Assembly: GCA_944474755.1 (NCBI GenBank)
Contig: OX104114.1
Span: 41,915,070-41,979,069, forward strand
Direction: 5' to 3'
DNA length: 64,000 nucleotides
Origin: Limnoperna fortunei
Taxonomy: Eukaryota; Mollusca; Bivalvia; Mytilida; Modiolidae
The translations under genes and the position numbers were made by a program. Numbering within the stretch: the stretch's first letter is position 1; every line of letters begins with the position of its first letter. Under the pieces are notes generated by a model. That model was not told the origin of the DNA and searched no databases. It saw only the letters and a list, made by a program, of their open reading frames with translations. This document shows, piece by piece, positions 9,972 through 24,900 of this stretch.

Positions 9972-12900
9972 CTGAAAATATTGAATTAAGTTAATTATAC
10001 AACGGCAAAAACTAAATACTTACATATAATTACAAATGTTAACACAGAGATTACTTTCTGACACTATACGATAACAGTATTAACTACATTGTCCAGCAGT
10101 GTATAATTTCAGCTCGAATATAAAACTACAATATTATTGATATCATCTATAGTTCAGTTATAAAATGACATCCAGTTTTAGTTTAATGGATACCCTGAAA
10201 GATGATCCATGAATATTTGTCTGCTAAGATTCGAGTCAATCACACCTTTCCCGACGTCAGGTCCAAATTTACTACTTTAATGTAGACCCGGCTGATGATG
10301 ACTACAAAATTTATAGATAAATACTTTGACCACTCTGCCACCAAGGGTCGCAATTTATAAAATACTAGATAGCAACGTTTTAAAATATTAACTTCTCCAG
10401 GGTAGCCAACAGCGATATCAAATGTGTGTGCGTGTCAGGTTGAGACCAAAGCTCTAAAACGAGTGAATAATGCAAAGTATAAGCAAAAGAATGCGCAAGT
10501 ATTGTGTTCTAAACTTACATTATTTTTTAAAACTAATGCGTATTTGTATATATGCTATTTTCTTGAAAAGCATAATGTTTTCATACATGTTGTATGTACC
10601 AAATTTTTATCATTGCCGAAACATTTTACTATATGTTAATGATATTCGAACTCACCTGTCACAGTAACCTGAGCACTACAGCTTCCTCCAATCATATTAG
10701 TAGCACAACACATATAGTTGCCCGAATCACTTAGTTCAGTAGTGTTTACGACGAGGTTATGTGTTCCGAGTGTCACACCGCTATACTTTAAAGTATCTCC
10801 TATTGGAATTGCATTTCCATCTTTTGTCCATTTCACGGCTGTTATAGGTATGTCTGACAACACTGTACAAGTAAGAACTATAGTGTCTCCTTCTCCGGTA
10901 AATGTTTTAATTCCTTGAATAACAACCGTTGGCGCTAGTAAAGACATCAAAGTAAAGATTAACAAAACATTGTAATGCAAATTGCTATTTTGCGAATTCA
11001 TGTTTGCGTATTTATGTAGTACGTTCAATTTACTACCAGCATAAGCAGCTCGGATTCGACCCACATATTTGCTCAGCGCGCTGGCAAACATGGGAGACCT
11101 TATTGTCTTCATAAAACAAACAAATCTTACCGTGGATCACATATGTAGTAGGTAACGTTGTTTGGGGACCGTCGCGCTCCCATATTTCGAAAAACACTAC
11201 GCATATTAGCTGCTGCAAAAGTCTAAATGTTCCTTCCTAACCAAACAAATTATACTTTCCAGTGAGATTCAAAATTTTGTAATTAATCGATCCCATGTCT
11301 AGACATGATTTTTAAACTTTCTTGTCCTGAATATAGTTAAAATATTGTTTTTTCAGCAGTAAATCAATCAATCAAACAAGCTAGATGCAATAAAATATAT
11401 TTATTAATATTTATCTAGATTCAGATGCGAATTTTACTGTCCAATTTTTGAGGTTTATAGATTTCTTTTATAATTGCAAGACATAAAATTGCTTATTTAT
11501 TTATTATTTAAAACTATATGGTATGGTTTTTGTACACTTATCTGAAATATTACTGGCTGCCCAATATGTGTTGTTTCAACTCAGCTAGTGAGCTTGTTTT
11601 AACAAAATGTTCACATTTTAAATTTATTTGGTAACATTTATTAATATAAATGTGTGTTTTGTTCGGTCTTAAAACTCTCTTCGGGTCATGTTAAATCGCA
11701 ACAATACTACAATTGTGTTCGCTGCACAGTCTTATTCTAACAAAAAGACTACAAGCGGTCATTTGTTGAACCGTTAAAAATTATCGAAACATGCAATTAT
11801 AGTTATTCAGTAGCAAATCAGAATCGCCGTCTTAATCTCAATCATCCAATCTATGGATCTGATTCATGTTCGCGTTTCTAACAAGAAAAATCTTTTCAAC
11901 AACAACGTACGCATCTGTTGCTAATAAATTTGCTACGATAGACGAGGATGCATGTATGTTATTTTTATTTATTTAATAAAACAATTACTGATTTTGTTAT
12001 TTTGTTATGGTGGCTCTGTAAACGGTTAAGAATCCCGATAGCGACCTATATCAAGCTCAATAATTATATAGTTTTGTTACAATTCTGATTAATATGCATC
12101 TGCTATAAAGAGGCCCATACCCAACAATATCGGTCATAGTTAGGTTAGATAACTCTGTTTTCCCTCGATAACCTTGTTCCCGAATTTACATTTGACTGGT
12201 CCCAGATAATTACATGAAGATAACAAAATAGTACAGGGCGACACTGACATTTCTGTTTCTTTAGTATGTAAAAGAAAACATTTTAATTTAGGATATTGAC
12301 AACTTTATGGCTCTTGTTTTGTTTTGTGAGCATGTAGTTGTAATCACAACTATTGTTATGCAAACAAACATGTTGATTGTAAGATGTCCCCTTCAAAACA
12401 ATTTCAAAGTAAAGTAGAAATTTGCCATTTTCAAATTATTTCTGGACTAAAGGACTGCAAGAGAAAGGTTGTGAATAGTTTTAAGAAAATAATAGTTTTT
12501 CATAAAAGTTATTTTATTTTTTTTTTAATTTGATTCTTTCCATACTGGTAAATTATTTTCAGTAAATATATATTTCATATCTTTATTGGTATTTTCTAAC
12601 TCGCATATATAGTGCAATTGATCTGATCCAATGGTATATATGTTCAAAACACATGTACTTCATATAACTATAACTTGTATATTGAATTTCATCAATATTT
12701 TCTCAAATCAGAGATAAAAATAATAGTGAAATGATTAATTTACACAATACACATACATCTATCTATGTACAATATGGTGTCTTCTTTAGATTAAACAAAT
12801 ATATTGTCTCAGTTTCTGATTCATGTTGTTTCCTTTAGATGGTACTGCAATTAACTTTATAACCATTACCAGGCTTCAAAGGAATCTACCTGTTTACACC

Positions 12901-15900
12901 TAGCTTTTTCATACACCTGCTGGTACAGGATGTTATTTGTATTGTATATAATATACAAAATAACAAAAAGAACATTATTATGACTAGTCCGGCAATAGTT
13001 TCATGATGCAAAAGTATTATATAACAAAACCCATCTATTTATGTATTTTTAAATGTACTGCCAAAACCACATACGGTATCGCCCTTTTGTATCGAAATCA
13101 TAAACAATTGCAAAAATCGGTCATTTTTAAAATTATGTTATTCTTGGACAAAATGGGGTAGGTTGCAAAAATTTCGACATTTTTCAACAATATCCATATA
13201 AAATTATTTAGTCAAAATATGAATTTTTTAAAAATCAAATTGGAATTGATTTGCTCAATTCAATATCTATTTAAAACGGACTCGAATGTATTGGTAATTT
13301 ATCTTACTTTTACAAGATAGCAGCACATTTTTTGCTATCGATTAAATTTAATACAAATTGCAGATATATATGACACGCCCGTGCATTTCTATATTATACA
13401 ATTATAGCTTTGGTATGAGGTCGATACGAGAATATATCTACCAAACAGATTTGCATATCGACCGAGGACGCAGTCCGAGGTCGATATTCATCTGTTGGTC
13501 GATATATTCTCGTATTGACCGAATCTTAAGCTATAATTGTTATATTATTAATATAACCTATTGTCATGATTGTTGAACAATATTTACTTTTTTGTGTACA
13601 CACCATTTGTTTGACAGGTTTTTAAAATGTAATATGATTACGAGTATACACACATAATAAATGTCTACTTGTTCTATGACAAGTATTCCACATCACAAAA
13701 TACAACAGACCCCTTTTTCTACATAAAATTTACCAAAATAGAACCAAACTGTTAACCATATAATAAACATGTTGAATAAAACTCCTCATTTCTTGTAACC
13801 ATTTTTAGAATGTGATATACCGATTTAACTTTTGGATTTTTTAAATCTATTTTTAGTAACGTGCTGTATAGGTATGCAGCATAACAAAATATCGTTGGAA
13901 AATTCTATTTTTAGGTATATTATATGTGCCCAAAGAAATACAAAATGACCACGTGGTATCGTTAGACAAATCAAAATAAAGAAAATATCTAATATTAATA
14001 ATATAAATCGACATCGCCATTTTACGATCATAGCACAGGGGACCAAAGTCACGTGCTGACCGATATGGTTGGACATGAAAACCGATACCTGTTAAACTAC
14101 TGCTTGTCGATGCACAATTTGCGAGTATATCACGTAAAACTTATCTCTATTATTTTAATATGTTTGAGCCATTCTTTTATTTATTGTTTTTAACTCACCC
14201 ACTATATTTATCGCTCCACTTTGACTTTCACCTAGAAGGTTGGATGCGTAACACATATATTTCCCAGAATCAGAAGGATATGCATTACTTATTGTCAAAT
14301 TGTGAGTGCCGAGAATCATTCCACTGTATTTCGGGTTTCCAGCTACCACTAAATCAATGCAATCCTTGGTCAATCTAACTGTCGTTACTGGTAGCTTTGT
14401 TAATATAGTACAAGTAATAACGATGGTATTTGCGGAGGACGATTCTCCTGGTACTTTTACAGATACATCAGGCACTTAAAAACGAAGGTAAAAAGCAAAT
14501 TCAAATCAACTTAAGACATTTGTTATAAGGACACATGTGAAGGTCTTTCCGATATGGTCTGAAGTAGAAAAAATGCTTATGTTATGGAGATTTTGTCTGT
14601 TGCTAAGGAAAAATACCACTTTCAGCGATGACGATGGTAGTCCCAAATGGTATATAGTTGTTAAATACTGTTCTGTCCGTTGCCAGGAACAACATGCAAA
14701 TTCCGGTTGTAAAATGACAAAATGCAGAGTTGAGCCAACCTGATTCTTAAAATATATAGTTGCTTAGCACAGTTGCCTTGTTGTATTGTATGACCTTGAC
14801 CTATTAACTCTAAACTTAGGCCATATGGAGAAATTATGGTATTTTATTTCATTTGCATAATCGCCAATTTGGTTTGACGTTGCTAATTACGTACATATGG
14901 AAACATAATGCGAAATTAAACTTTTAAAAAAAAGATCATTGATACAAGGTTAAATACCCATCAATAAATGTTTTGGCTGTTTAAAACAAATATTTTCAGC
15001 TCTGTAACATTATCAAACAAAGTTCCAACTCCGTTTGAAAATATGAAGCGTGACGTACTGTCGATATGTAGAAAAATTGATGAAAAACATCTTTTCGCCG
15101 TTTTCATCATCCAAAAATAGACATTTTTAAAGGGAAAGTAGAAATACATGGTATGTATACGGTACAACCTAAGTTTTTTTTTTTTTGATGATTTTAAACA
15201 AAATCATAAAAAAAGTTCCTGAAAGAGTTCAAGTACGATATTTGACTGTTTTATGCCAACTTAAACGTCAACGTCAAAACGGCATGTTTAAACGAAGTCA
15301 TGACGTCATATAAATATTCATGACCTGATCACGGTTTTATCTCCTGTATAAAATGATCGATATTTCTCCATATGCTCAAATTGATTGTATTTTTCTACTG
15401 ATCAATTTGAATCTACATGTATTATCTCTGTGTTCAAGTTAAAAGCTAAAGACCGATTAAACTAAACGCGTCAAAGCCATAACTAAAAAAACGATTCACT
15501 GAACAGTTTTTCCAATACAATAAATGTTTGTATGTTTGTTTAAATGATGTTTACCGCCACTTTCACTAACAAATCCCAAGGTGACTTCCAACCCTGATTA
15601 TTAACCTTTGAAAATGACATTTGATACTTAGGATCAATGGTGGTGGTCCCAAGTCTCCACGACGTACGGTTTTCAAGAATAGCATTTTTACAAGTTAGGA
15701 TCAAAAACGCGTAAACAGAATGTCTATTGAAGAAAAACATTTGCGTGTTAAAATATCGCCATAGGTATACAGACACAGTACACTTTAAAATTTAAGAATC
15801 GGTTACGTTTTCGCAGTTTATCTGCTAAAAAGGCCCTACAATATTTGGACAGATACAATGTAACTCCGTTACTATAAATATATTGGTTTCCCATAGTGAG

Positions 15901-18900
15901 TCTAAAATCCATGTTCTGTATCACATTAAATGTCGATCTTATATTTCAGGCCGTTTCCACACAAATTTTGCTTTATAAGAAGTAATAAGAATTTATTTAA
16001 TTTCATTTAATAAAAATATGTGTATACTGATTGTTTAAATTAAAAAATGTTCATGTTATAAACATAGTATTGCCAATTTTGCATAATACATTACAGGTTA
16101 GGCATTAGTTTTTACAGACTTAAACATTGTTTGATATAATTATTAAGATATATTATGTAAAAAGAAATATATTTACCTTGATAAGTTGTAAGATTAAGTG
16201 GTGTTAGTTTTGCTAAACAGCTAGGACTACTATCTACAAAAAAAATTACAAGAAATGAACATTGTATAACAAATATATTGTTTGTTTGTTTGTATGTTTA
16301 ACGCCACTTTCAGCAATTTTTCAGCTTTTCATGGCGTCCAGTTTTTATAGTTATTCGTTTATAATATATCGGTAATTTGCTTTCTAAGTTTAAGTTTTAT
16401 TAATTCATTGTAATTTTCTTCTTTAAAATATTTATTTTTAGTGTACATATAAATTGTAGTCTTTTGTGCATGATACGGATCGTTACATGGTAATCCATGT
16501 TCAAGTCCCTTTAACGAGCAGTATTTCAGCTATATTTAAAACGAGAACATGCTTACATATTACGATAAAAATCAATTGGGAAACCAAATTGGCCAAAATT
16601 TCAACAGTCATCGGACAGGTATGGAGTATTATGTAGGGACGGAAAATTTAACCTTTTCTTGCAGCTACAGTGAGCCCACTGGGGTCTAGGACAACTGCCC
16701 CCCGGACAATTGCCCCCCGACAATTGCCCCCCTAGAACAATTGCCCCCCCCCCCATCTGTCAATTTTCTTGGATAATTTAAAAAATAATAGTAAATTAAG
16801 AATTTGGAATTTTATATATTATTGAAGGGTGACATCGCGATTTCCAGTCATTGATTAGTTCTCATCATTCAAATATCTGGAACTTTCTTGGAAAACTGAA
16901 ACGTCAACAGTCATTAACTTTAAGGACTTAGTGCTCAAGTGACATTAGTGCTGAACAAATATATTTGAATGATTGTTATCTCTGTAATATTTTTGTTTGT
17001 TTTACTTCTGTGTGTCATTAATAAAAACAAATTTTAGTCTTATGTTATTCTTTTATTTTTAAAAACATGACAAATATATGGGGGCAATTGTCCAATGCGG
17101 GGGGGGGGGGGCAATTGTCCTAGGGGGCAGTTGTCCGGGGGCAATTGTCCGGGGGGCAGTTGTCTGGGGGGCAGTTGTCCTGCTCCCAGCCCTCTTTATT
17201 TTGCATGAAGCGAGGCACTCTCCAACCCACTACGGTCCGAGTGCAGGCTCTACGCATTATGACTTTATAACCCTGAAGTGGGCCTCTCCTATCCGCCACC
17301 AGGGGACATGTTGGGCAGCGCTGGTTAAGCACTGGGAAGATTACTTAGTTGATTGATAGGATGTTTGCTTTACGTCCAGCGAGCAGTATTTAAACTATAT
17401 TAAGGATTAGAACAAGTTATCAAACAATAAATCAATTAAAAATTTCACTGCCACTGGAAATGTATGGGGTTTGGGAAGGGACGGAAATTTTATACATAAG
17501 TAGCGACTACAGCGAGCCTTTACTTTTCCACATCTATAAAAGTAGTCTTTAGTGTGCAATGAGCGTGGCACTCTCAAAACACTTCACCCACTATGGGCCG
17601 CGGCCAAGCTTTCCGTATTACGACCTGACAACCCCAAACGAGAGGGCATCCTCTTTCCGCCACCTGGGGACATGCTGGGCAGCTCTGTGGGAAAGACAGG
17701 TATCAGGGCTAGGAAGCCTCTAAGTATAATTCCAGTAGTTAATAATAAAGATATCCGAAGTAAAAAACCTTTGGAGAGATTTATTCCCCATATCTATCAA
17801 TTAAGTCATGGTGACGGCCATAGAACATCTGAAGGGAAAAGCATCAACCTAGGTACAAGTTCAGCAGCAGAGAACGGACTAAAAAATCGACATACTGATC
17901 AAGCTTAACGCATAATTTGTGAAACGTACACAAGAGACGCAGGACCAGCTAGAATGATGCTGCATTAAATGTAATGGCCGAACTTTTAATAGTAGTTAAA
18001 AGAAAGACATTGTACTTTCTTTAAACTTGACATATTTTTATTCATTTAAAAAATTTTAATTTCTCAACCAATATATTTGGGTTTGTAAAACCTCTTTTAT
18101 AACAAATAGCAATTAAATCGAACGATTTACAGGAGCGCCAAAAGTCGAGAGACGATTACAAATCGGGATTAAGACAAGCATGCACAACCCTAAAAAACCG
18201 ATAGTGAGTAACCCGTCCCCCACCCCCCCCCCCAAAAAAAAAAAAAAAAAACCACATGGCTGTTCTGCCTCTAATTACACACTTTTATGTCTAGAAAAAA
18301 GTCTAATTCCGGACCTGGTAGAATGTTGCTATCGATGAACGAAAAGATTGAGTCATCACGTTTGTTGTCCAGTTTTAGTTTTTCTGAGTAAATTTCTAGA
18401 CGTAAATCTAAGATGCCGACCTGAGAGTATTGGCGATGTCTTTAAAATCAAGCCCTATAATAGTCACCGAATTTAGCATTGGTCACGAACAAGACATCAA
18501 CAGTATAGTCTAAAGTGAAAATACAGACATAGGCAAGTGTTTTTCTTTCTTCTTCAGCATTCATTCTATGAACTCAGCCTCATCAGATTACAAAAATAGG
18601 ACGCAGCGCCATAAAACCTTACTGAATAAAAATATTTTGCTATGCATGAGTAGTTCAAAATCACCAATTATGGCAAACCAAAAACTAACGAACACAATAA
18701 GCAACGAACGCTCATGAATACAAATCGATTTTATCAGATACCGAAATGATGAGCATATCCTAGTGTCACACGTCGTATTACTTGGTTTGTGACAAACCGA
18801 ATTGATATGAAGTCATAAGACTATACATCAGTAGACACATGTGTAACAGATACCTGATAACGTTCATCCAAGACCCTTAAATTTACGTAGGAACGAAGTA

Positions 18901-21900
18901 AACTTTATTGTCCGAAATCAATGCTTAAAAACTTTTCTGCGATCAAAAATTCTCTGTTAAGGGAATCTGTAGGATTAGCTAGCCGGGGACTAATTAGTGG
19001 CATGGAAAGAATACATTTTTCTTGTTTCTAATAATACATTAATCCACGAGGTGGAATATCTCTCGTTTTAATTGAAAATATTGTCAAACTTGCTTCAGCT
19101 ACCACCTCTATATAAAGAAGAAATAAAACAACACCCGAATTGTTTTTCCGTATGTACAACAAGGTGAAACAATTTTTTGTGATTAAATTGTGTCAATCGG
19201 CTATTTATTTGCTGTTTATATTGATAGGTGCAATAATCTCCAGTTCGATTTGCGTATTAGTTGCTTGTGAAATATTCATTCCATAGGCATTTAGCTACAA
19301 AAATAATAATGTCTTTAGTTTGAACCTTACCTGGTAGAGTTCCAACTATCTGTACGGCATCCAATTCCACAAAACCTCCAGACAAACTCTGATCTATTTC
19401 AATTTTCAATTCGTTACACAGAAATGTCAGTTTCTGCAAATTAAGTAAAATAGCGATATGAATAAAACATCAAAGATAAATACAATTACCAAACCAAAAC
19501 AAATAAACGTGTAAATTTACATATATCTTCTGTATGCATTTATAGTATATATTTGTCAGTGGTGAATTAATTCCGGAATCGTTAAACGTACTCTGGTATA
19601 AACATGTATCGTTCGTACCGAATGCTGATCACCCCATAACTGTGGAACAGCGGTGGTATACAAAGTGGGCAGTAGATGTTGCAACTTTATCACCCTAATA
19701 CACCACAGTATCATTTTTTCAATTCATATTTATTATAGTGATTACATAAAAAGTTTAGTCAGAAAAAATGTCTTTTTTCCTGCAAAATATGATTCTGCTC
19801 CACTTAAATATTATTAAAAAAACATAGTTGTAATTACAAATTGAAAATTTTAGGTCTATAGAGCTTCCTGTGGGTTTTGTTTACCTAGACGTAATAGGTT
19901 CTTGTTCAACTGACCAACTAGTGACCCTAAGTCGTCTTCAACCTTTCTCCAAAAAACAAAGCTTCCACATTATTCAGACCCTAGCTACGCTACTGTTTGT
20001 CAATGCATTTATAAAAGTTCATATTTGATATACTATATTTATATTGCATTTAAAATAATACATATTTTAATTAAGACCCAGATAACAAATTCAAATTTAT
20101 TTGTCGTTTCTTTAATATTGATTGTAATTTTAAAGTGAAATATTTTGTGTTCTTATAGGTCAAATTCTAGATAATTTGTTATTCTTTATCTGTTCGTTTG
20201 TATTAGCATGGTATGTATATTGTCAACTTGATTACTGAGAAGACAGTTGTTTTCTAGAAGTGTATATGTGTTGTTTTTAACATAAAACGAAGGTTGCAAC
20301 AGTAATTCAGATCATGCATTTATTGCAGCAAATGTTTGTTCAGGGATTTACGTACTTTATATAAAATTAAATCTTTTCACTTGCTCATCATTTTCCCATT
20401 GTGGATGCATACAGGATCTAGTTAAACCAGATTAAGTCACATTCTTGTGACTTGTGATCATGTGACGTTAATGGCAAACTTAAAAGTGATTTCCAGGATC
20501 TTCGGCGGTCGTTTACATAATTAGTTATGCAACATTTATGCGCGCATCTAAATTTATTATTATACTGGATTTTAAAGGTTCAAATTAAACCAACTATGAA
20601 AATATCGAGTTCTCGATGAATGCTTTCATGTTATTTGTTTAAATTTTTAGAATCAATACCAGATTTAATTGCATAATTAGCGTTCGGGTTTTTAAATTAT
20701 GTCAAGATATTTATCTGGTTTGTTTCTATCATTGAATGGTGTTTAACGCCAAAATCTGAATTTTTCAGCTACATGGTAGCGTCCAGTGTCAATTGAAGGC
20801 GGAATCCTGAGAAAACCCCCGACCTTTGGAAGAAAAACCTGCAATCTTTGTCAATTAATATTAGAGACGAGCATACAATGCCCGCTGTGAGATTTGAACC
20901 CACAACCTCTGTGCCGAATGGCATGTGATCAACAGTTGATGACTAACTACTTTAACCACTAACCAATTTGAAGCTATTAAATACTAGTCTTCTAGTATTA
21001 TTACAACGTACATGTTATTCTAAATAAAAATGTCAAAAATGTATTTTTAACCAACCGTGAAAGTCGGCGAAAATATTCTGCTGGACTTAATAACCGTGAC
21101 GGTGGTTGTCTGCCACAAAATATACCATGTACCAGTAGGTGTTTTGCCACTGACACGCTTCACTCCTCCAGCATTACACGTTTCATAAATATTAACTTGT
21201 TCGATGTAAACTGCTTGCACGAACGCTACCTGAATATATCACAAAATCAGAACAGTTATAAATATACAAACGCTATTATTTACAAATGAATATTTTATAA
21301 GCTTTTTAATTTGTTTCTGTTTGAGTGCAAACTTATTTTTTACCAGAATAAAGTTGTGTACAAAATTATAAAATAATACATTACAAAATCAATAAATGTC
21401 CTAAAAGTTGTTGAAAATTATTTATAATGTACCATCATATTAAACATATACTACTACGTAAAGTTATTTAAATTGTTTACATACTAAGTTAAATTAAAAG
21501 AAATAAATTTGAACCCCCATTTTCCAAAAAAAAATAATAAACAGTAGGAGTTGATTTTGCAACACTAGTCGAATTTGCTTCATATACAATAATAATTAAG
21601 ATTTTTGTGATGGGATGCCAACACAGAAGTCGCCCAAAACCCCCATGGATAGTAGGTATTTCATTCAAATCAGTACATGAAAATACGCCTAGAAATCAAT
21701 TTCTTTGAAATCGGACAACATTGACTTGTTCATGGTGTGCGAGTGTAGTAAAATGGCCGCCATTTTTAAAACTGGAAGTCGAGCACAAATTCCAAAAGTA
21801 GTGGCACACTAAATGGACCCTAATCTACCTGCGTATCAAAATTCGTTTGTTTGTTTGTTTAATGGTGTTTAACGCCACTTTGAGCAATTTTTCAGCTATA

Positions 21901-24900
21901 TCATGGCGTCCAGTTTTTATTGGGTGAGGAAGCCGGAGTACCCGGAGAAAACCCCCGGCCTGCGGTAGGAAAACTGGCAATCCTTGTCAATTAAGATTGG
22001 AGTCGAGTACACCCTGCCTGCAGTGAGAATCGAACCCGCAATCTCAGTGTTGACAGACCACGTGATCAATAGTAGACGAACTACCTTGACCACTCGGCCA
22101 CCGTGGCCCCCCAAAATTCGTCGAAATCGGATGACGTTGCAATTTTTTTCGTTTTTAATGGGTCGTGTTCTGGAGGTGGCCATTACAAAACCAATATGCA
22201 AAACTAGGAATGTTAAATATTGACTATGCCAAGTATTATAATGCTCGTATATATACGAACCTTTGTTGGTGTAAAATTCACTACAAGTTCATGACCAATA
22301 AAATAATAATAATAATAATAATAACTAGTAATAATTGTGTTGAGATACCAACAAAAAATGTCTTCCAAACGAACCCATTGCCACTATAATCTTCAGCATG
22401 TTGAAAAACCCCAAATAAAAATTTTCACCAAATAATGCAATGTCCTATATAATGACCCCGTTTCCATAGAAACGACAGCCATTTTTAAAATTTCAAAAAT
22501 GGATTGCAAAACTTCAGGTCGGTCTTAACATGTTTCAAAAAATTTCATATTGATTGCATCTCAAAGAAAGTGTGCAGACAAGATTGAGGGGAAAGAAACA
22601 AGAAAGAAGAAGAACTTGTATATTTTTGTGTTGGGATACCCAAAATCCCCATGGATAGTATATCATTGAAATCGGTGCATTAAAATATGCATAGAAATCA
22701 AATTTCGTTGAAAGTTAATTTTTTCATGTTGTGCGGGTTTAGTAAAATTTTCCATTTTTTTTTGCAAAAATGCTGAGGATAGTCAGATGTATCAGTATAC
22801 CAATTTTCATTGAAATTGCCTCGACAATTCCTCAGATCTGAAAACTGCACTTTTTTCTTCAACGGTGGCCATTTTGAAAATTCCAAATAATTGTTAGCCA
22901 AAATTTAGGTCACTCATAACATGTTCCCAAAGTTTCATTTTGATTGGTCATTGATTTGAGAAAATGTAAGAACAAGATTTTAGCGGAGAGAAAAAAGAAA
23001 AATAGAAAAAGAAGAATAATAATAAAAAGCCGGACAAAAACAATGTCTCCCAAAACCTCACCATTGAAATCCTCTAAATACACATGATATTCTTAATTTG
23101 TGTATTAAAATCTACCTACATATCAAATTTCGTAGCAATCGGACGTTTGGGGGAGTGTGATGAAACGGCTGCCATTACAAAATGGTGTCGTACGCGTACA
23201 ATTGGTTTTGGCAAAAATGCTCAGGTTAGTTAGCTGTATCAGTATATCAATGTTCATTGAAATTTGCTCTGGCCATTCCTAAGATCTGAGAACAGCACTG
23301 TTTTCTTCAACGGCGGACATTTTGAAAATGGCGGTCATTTTGAAAAATTTAAAACCGATTTGTACAACTAGACAATGTCATACAATTCTGTTTCTGCAAA
23401 GTTTCATTGGGATCTTTCAAATCGTTCTACAAAAAAACACTCCGGACAAACTCTCTGACAAGAAAGAAGAACAAAATAACTAGTGCTGATTGTGATTGCA
23501 AGTAAGTCACAAAAAGTCCCCTCCCGTCTCCACACACAGTCGATCACATGACATTCTTCGTTTGTGCATTAAAATCTACCTACATATTTTGTGCATTAAA
23601 ATCTACCTTCATATCAAATTTCATTGCAATCGGACAAAGTTGACTTTGGGGGGCGGGAGTGCTGCCATTACAAAATGACGTCGGTCGCGTCAAATTGTTT
23701 TTAAAAAAAAATGCTCAGGATAGTCAACTGTATCAATGTACCAATTTTCATTGAAATTGCTTTGGCCATTCCTGAGATCTGAAATCGGCGGATTTTTTTC
23801 TTCAACGGCGGCCATTTTGAAAAATCTAAAACCGAAATGCACAACTCGACATTCTATGTTTGTACAAAGTTTCATGAGGATTCCTCAGCTACACAAAAAT
23901 GGCATACAAACTCTCTGACCAGAGAGAAGAAAAAAAAATAATAATAAGAAACTGGGCAAAAACAATAAGTCTCCGACACTTCGTGGTCGGGGACTTAATA
24001 ATAAGAAACTATGCAAAAACAAAAAGTCTGTGACATTTCGTGGTCAGGACTTAATAATAAGATTAATACTAAGAAACGGTGTAAAAACAATAAGTCTCCC
24101 AAAACTTGTTTTGGGCGACTTAATGATAAAAATAAGAAACGGTGTAAAAACAAAAAGCCTCTTTAACTTTGTTTTGGGCGTTTTAATAATATTTAAACGG
24201 GATTATGATTTTATTGATAATAACTGGCTCCCAAACGACCCCCATGGACCCTCAAGTACAGCCATCCATTCACAGCAACTTTATCTACCAGGAAACCAAG
24301 TTTCGTGCATTATGAATTTTTGGCGGCCATCTTTGATTACAATGGCCGCCACAGAAGGTCAACATGTGTGTCATATGGTGCGGTATAACACACTCCGCTT
24401 ATTTACCAATTTTCATTAAAATCCCTGAACGTTTGGGTTTTAAGGACTTTTTCATTTTTAAAATGGCCGCCATTTCAAGATGGTAGCCAATTTCAAAATT
24501 TTAAAACTGGAAGTCACCACTTCAAGTCATGACCTATTTTTGGGTGAAGTTTTATATCGATTCAATTTACGGTTTCCGAAAATGCGGTCTGACAAAATTT
24601 GGGTGGAAAGTGGAAGAAAAAAATTTATAAGAAACAGAGCAAAAACAATATGTCTTCCAAACTTTCATTTGGAATCCATAATAATTAATAAGGAGAAACT
24701 GTGTAAAAACAATAAGTCTCCCAAAACTTTGTTCTAGACGACTTAATAAGAAACCGGACAAAACAATAGGTCTCCCAAAAATTCGTTGGGAGACATAATA
24801 TTAAACTGTGTAAAACAATAAGTCTCCCAAAACAAAGTTTTGGGAGACTTAATAATAATACCTGAATGTACTCGCTGCTAGTTGCTTCACTGGCAGCCGC

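Noticed and set aside
10935..11112. A possible alternative first exon with a signal peptide reading into the second Ig exon
   Set aside because: The hydrophobic stretch LHYNVLLIFTLMSLL is encoded by the pyrimidine tract of the acceptor, which naturally gives Leu, Phe and Ser. The acceptor and phase fit the longer gene.
17078..17356. Plus-strand frame of 92 residues
   Set aside because: It is made of GGGGGCAATTGTCC repeat units and dispersed-repeat sequence; composition and position explain it.
21846..22113. A tRNA-Ser-like gene on the minus strand
   Set aside because: The head is followed by the SINE core and tail and recurs in other copies; it lacks a full cloverleaf with a normal 3' end.
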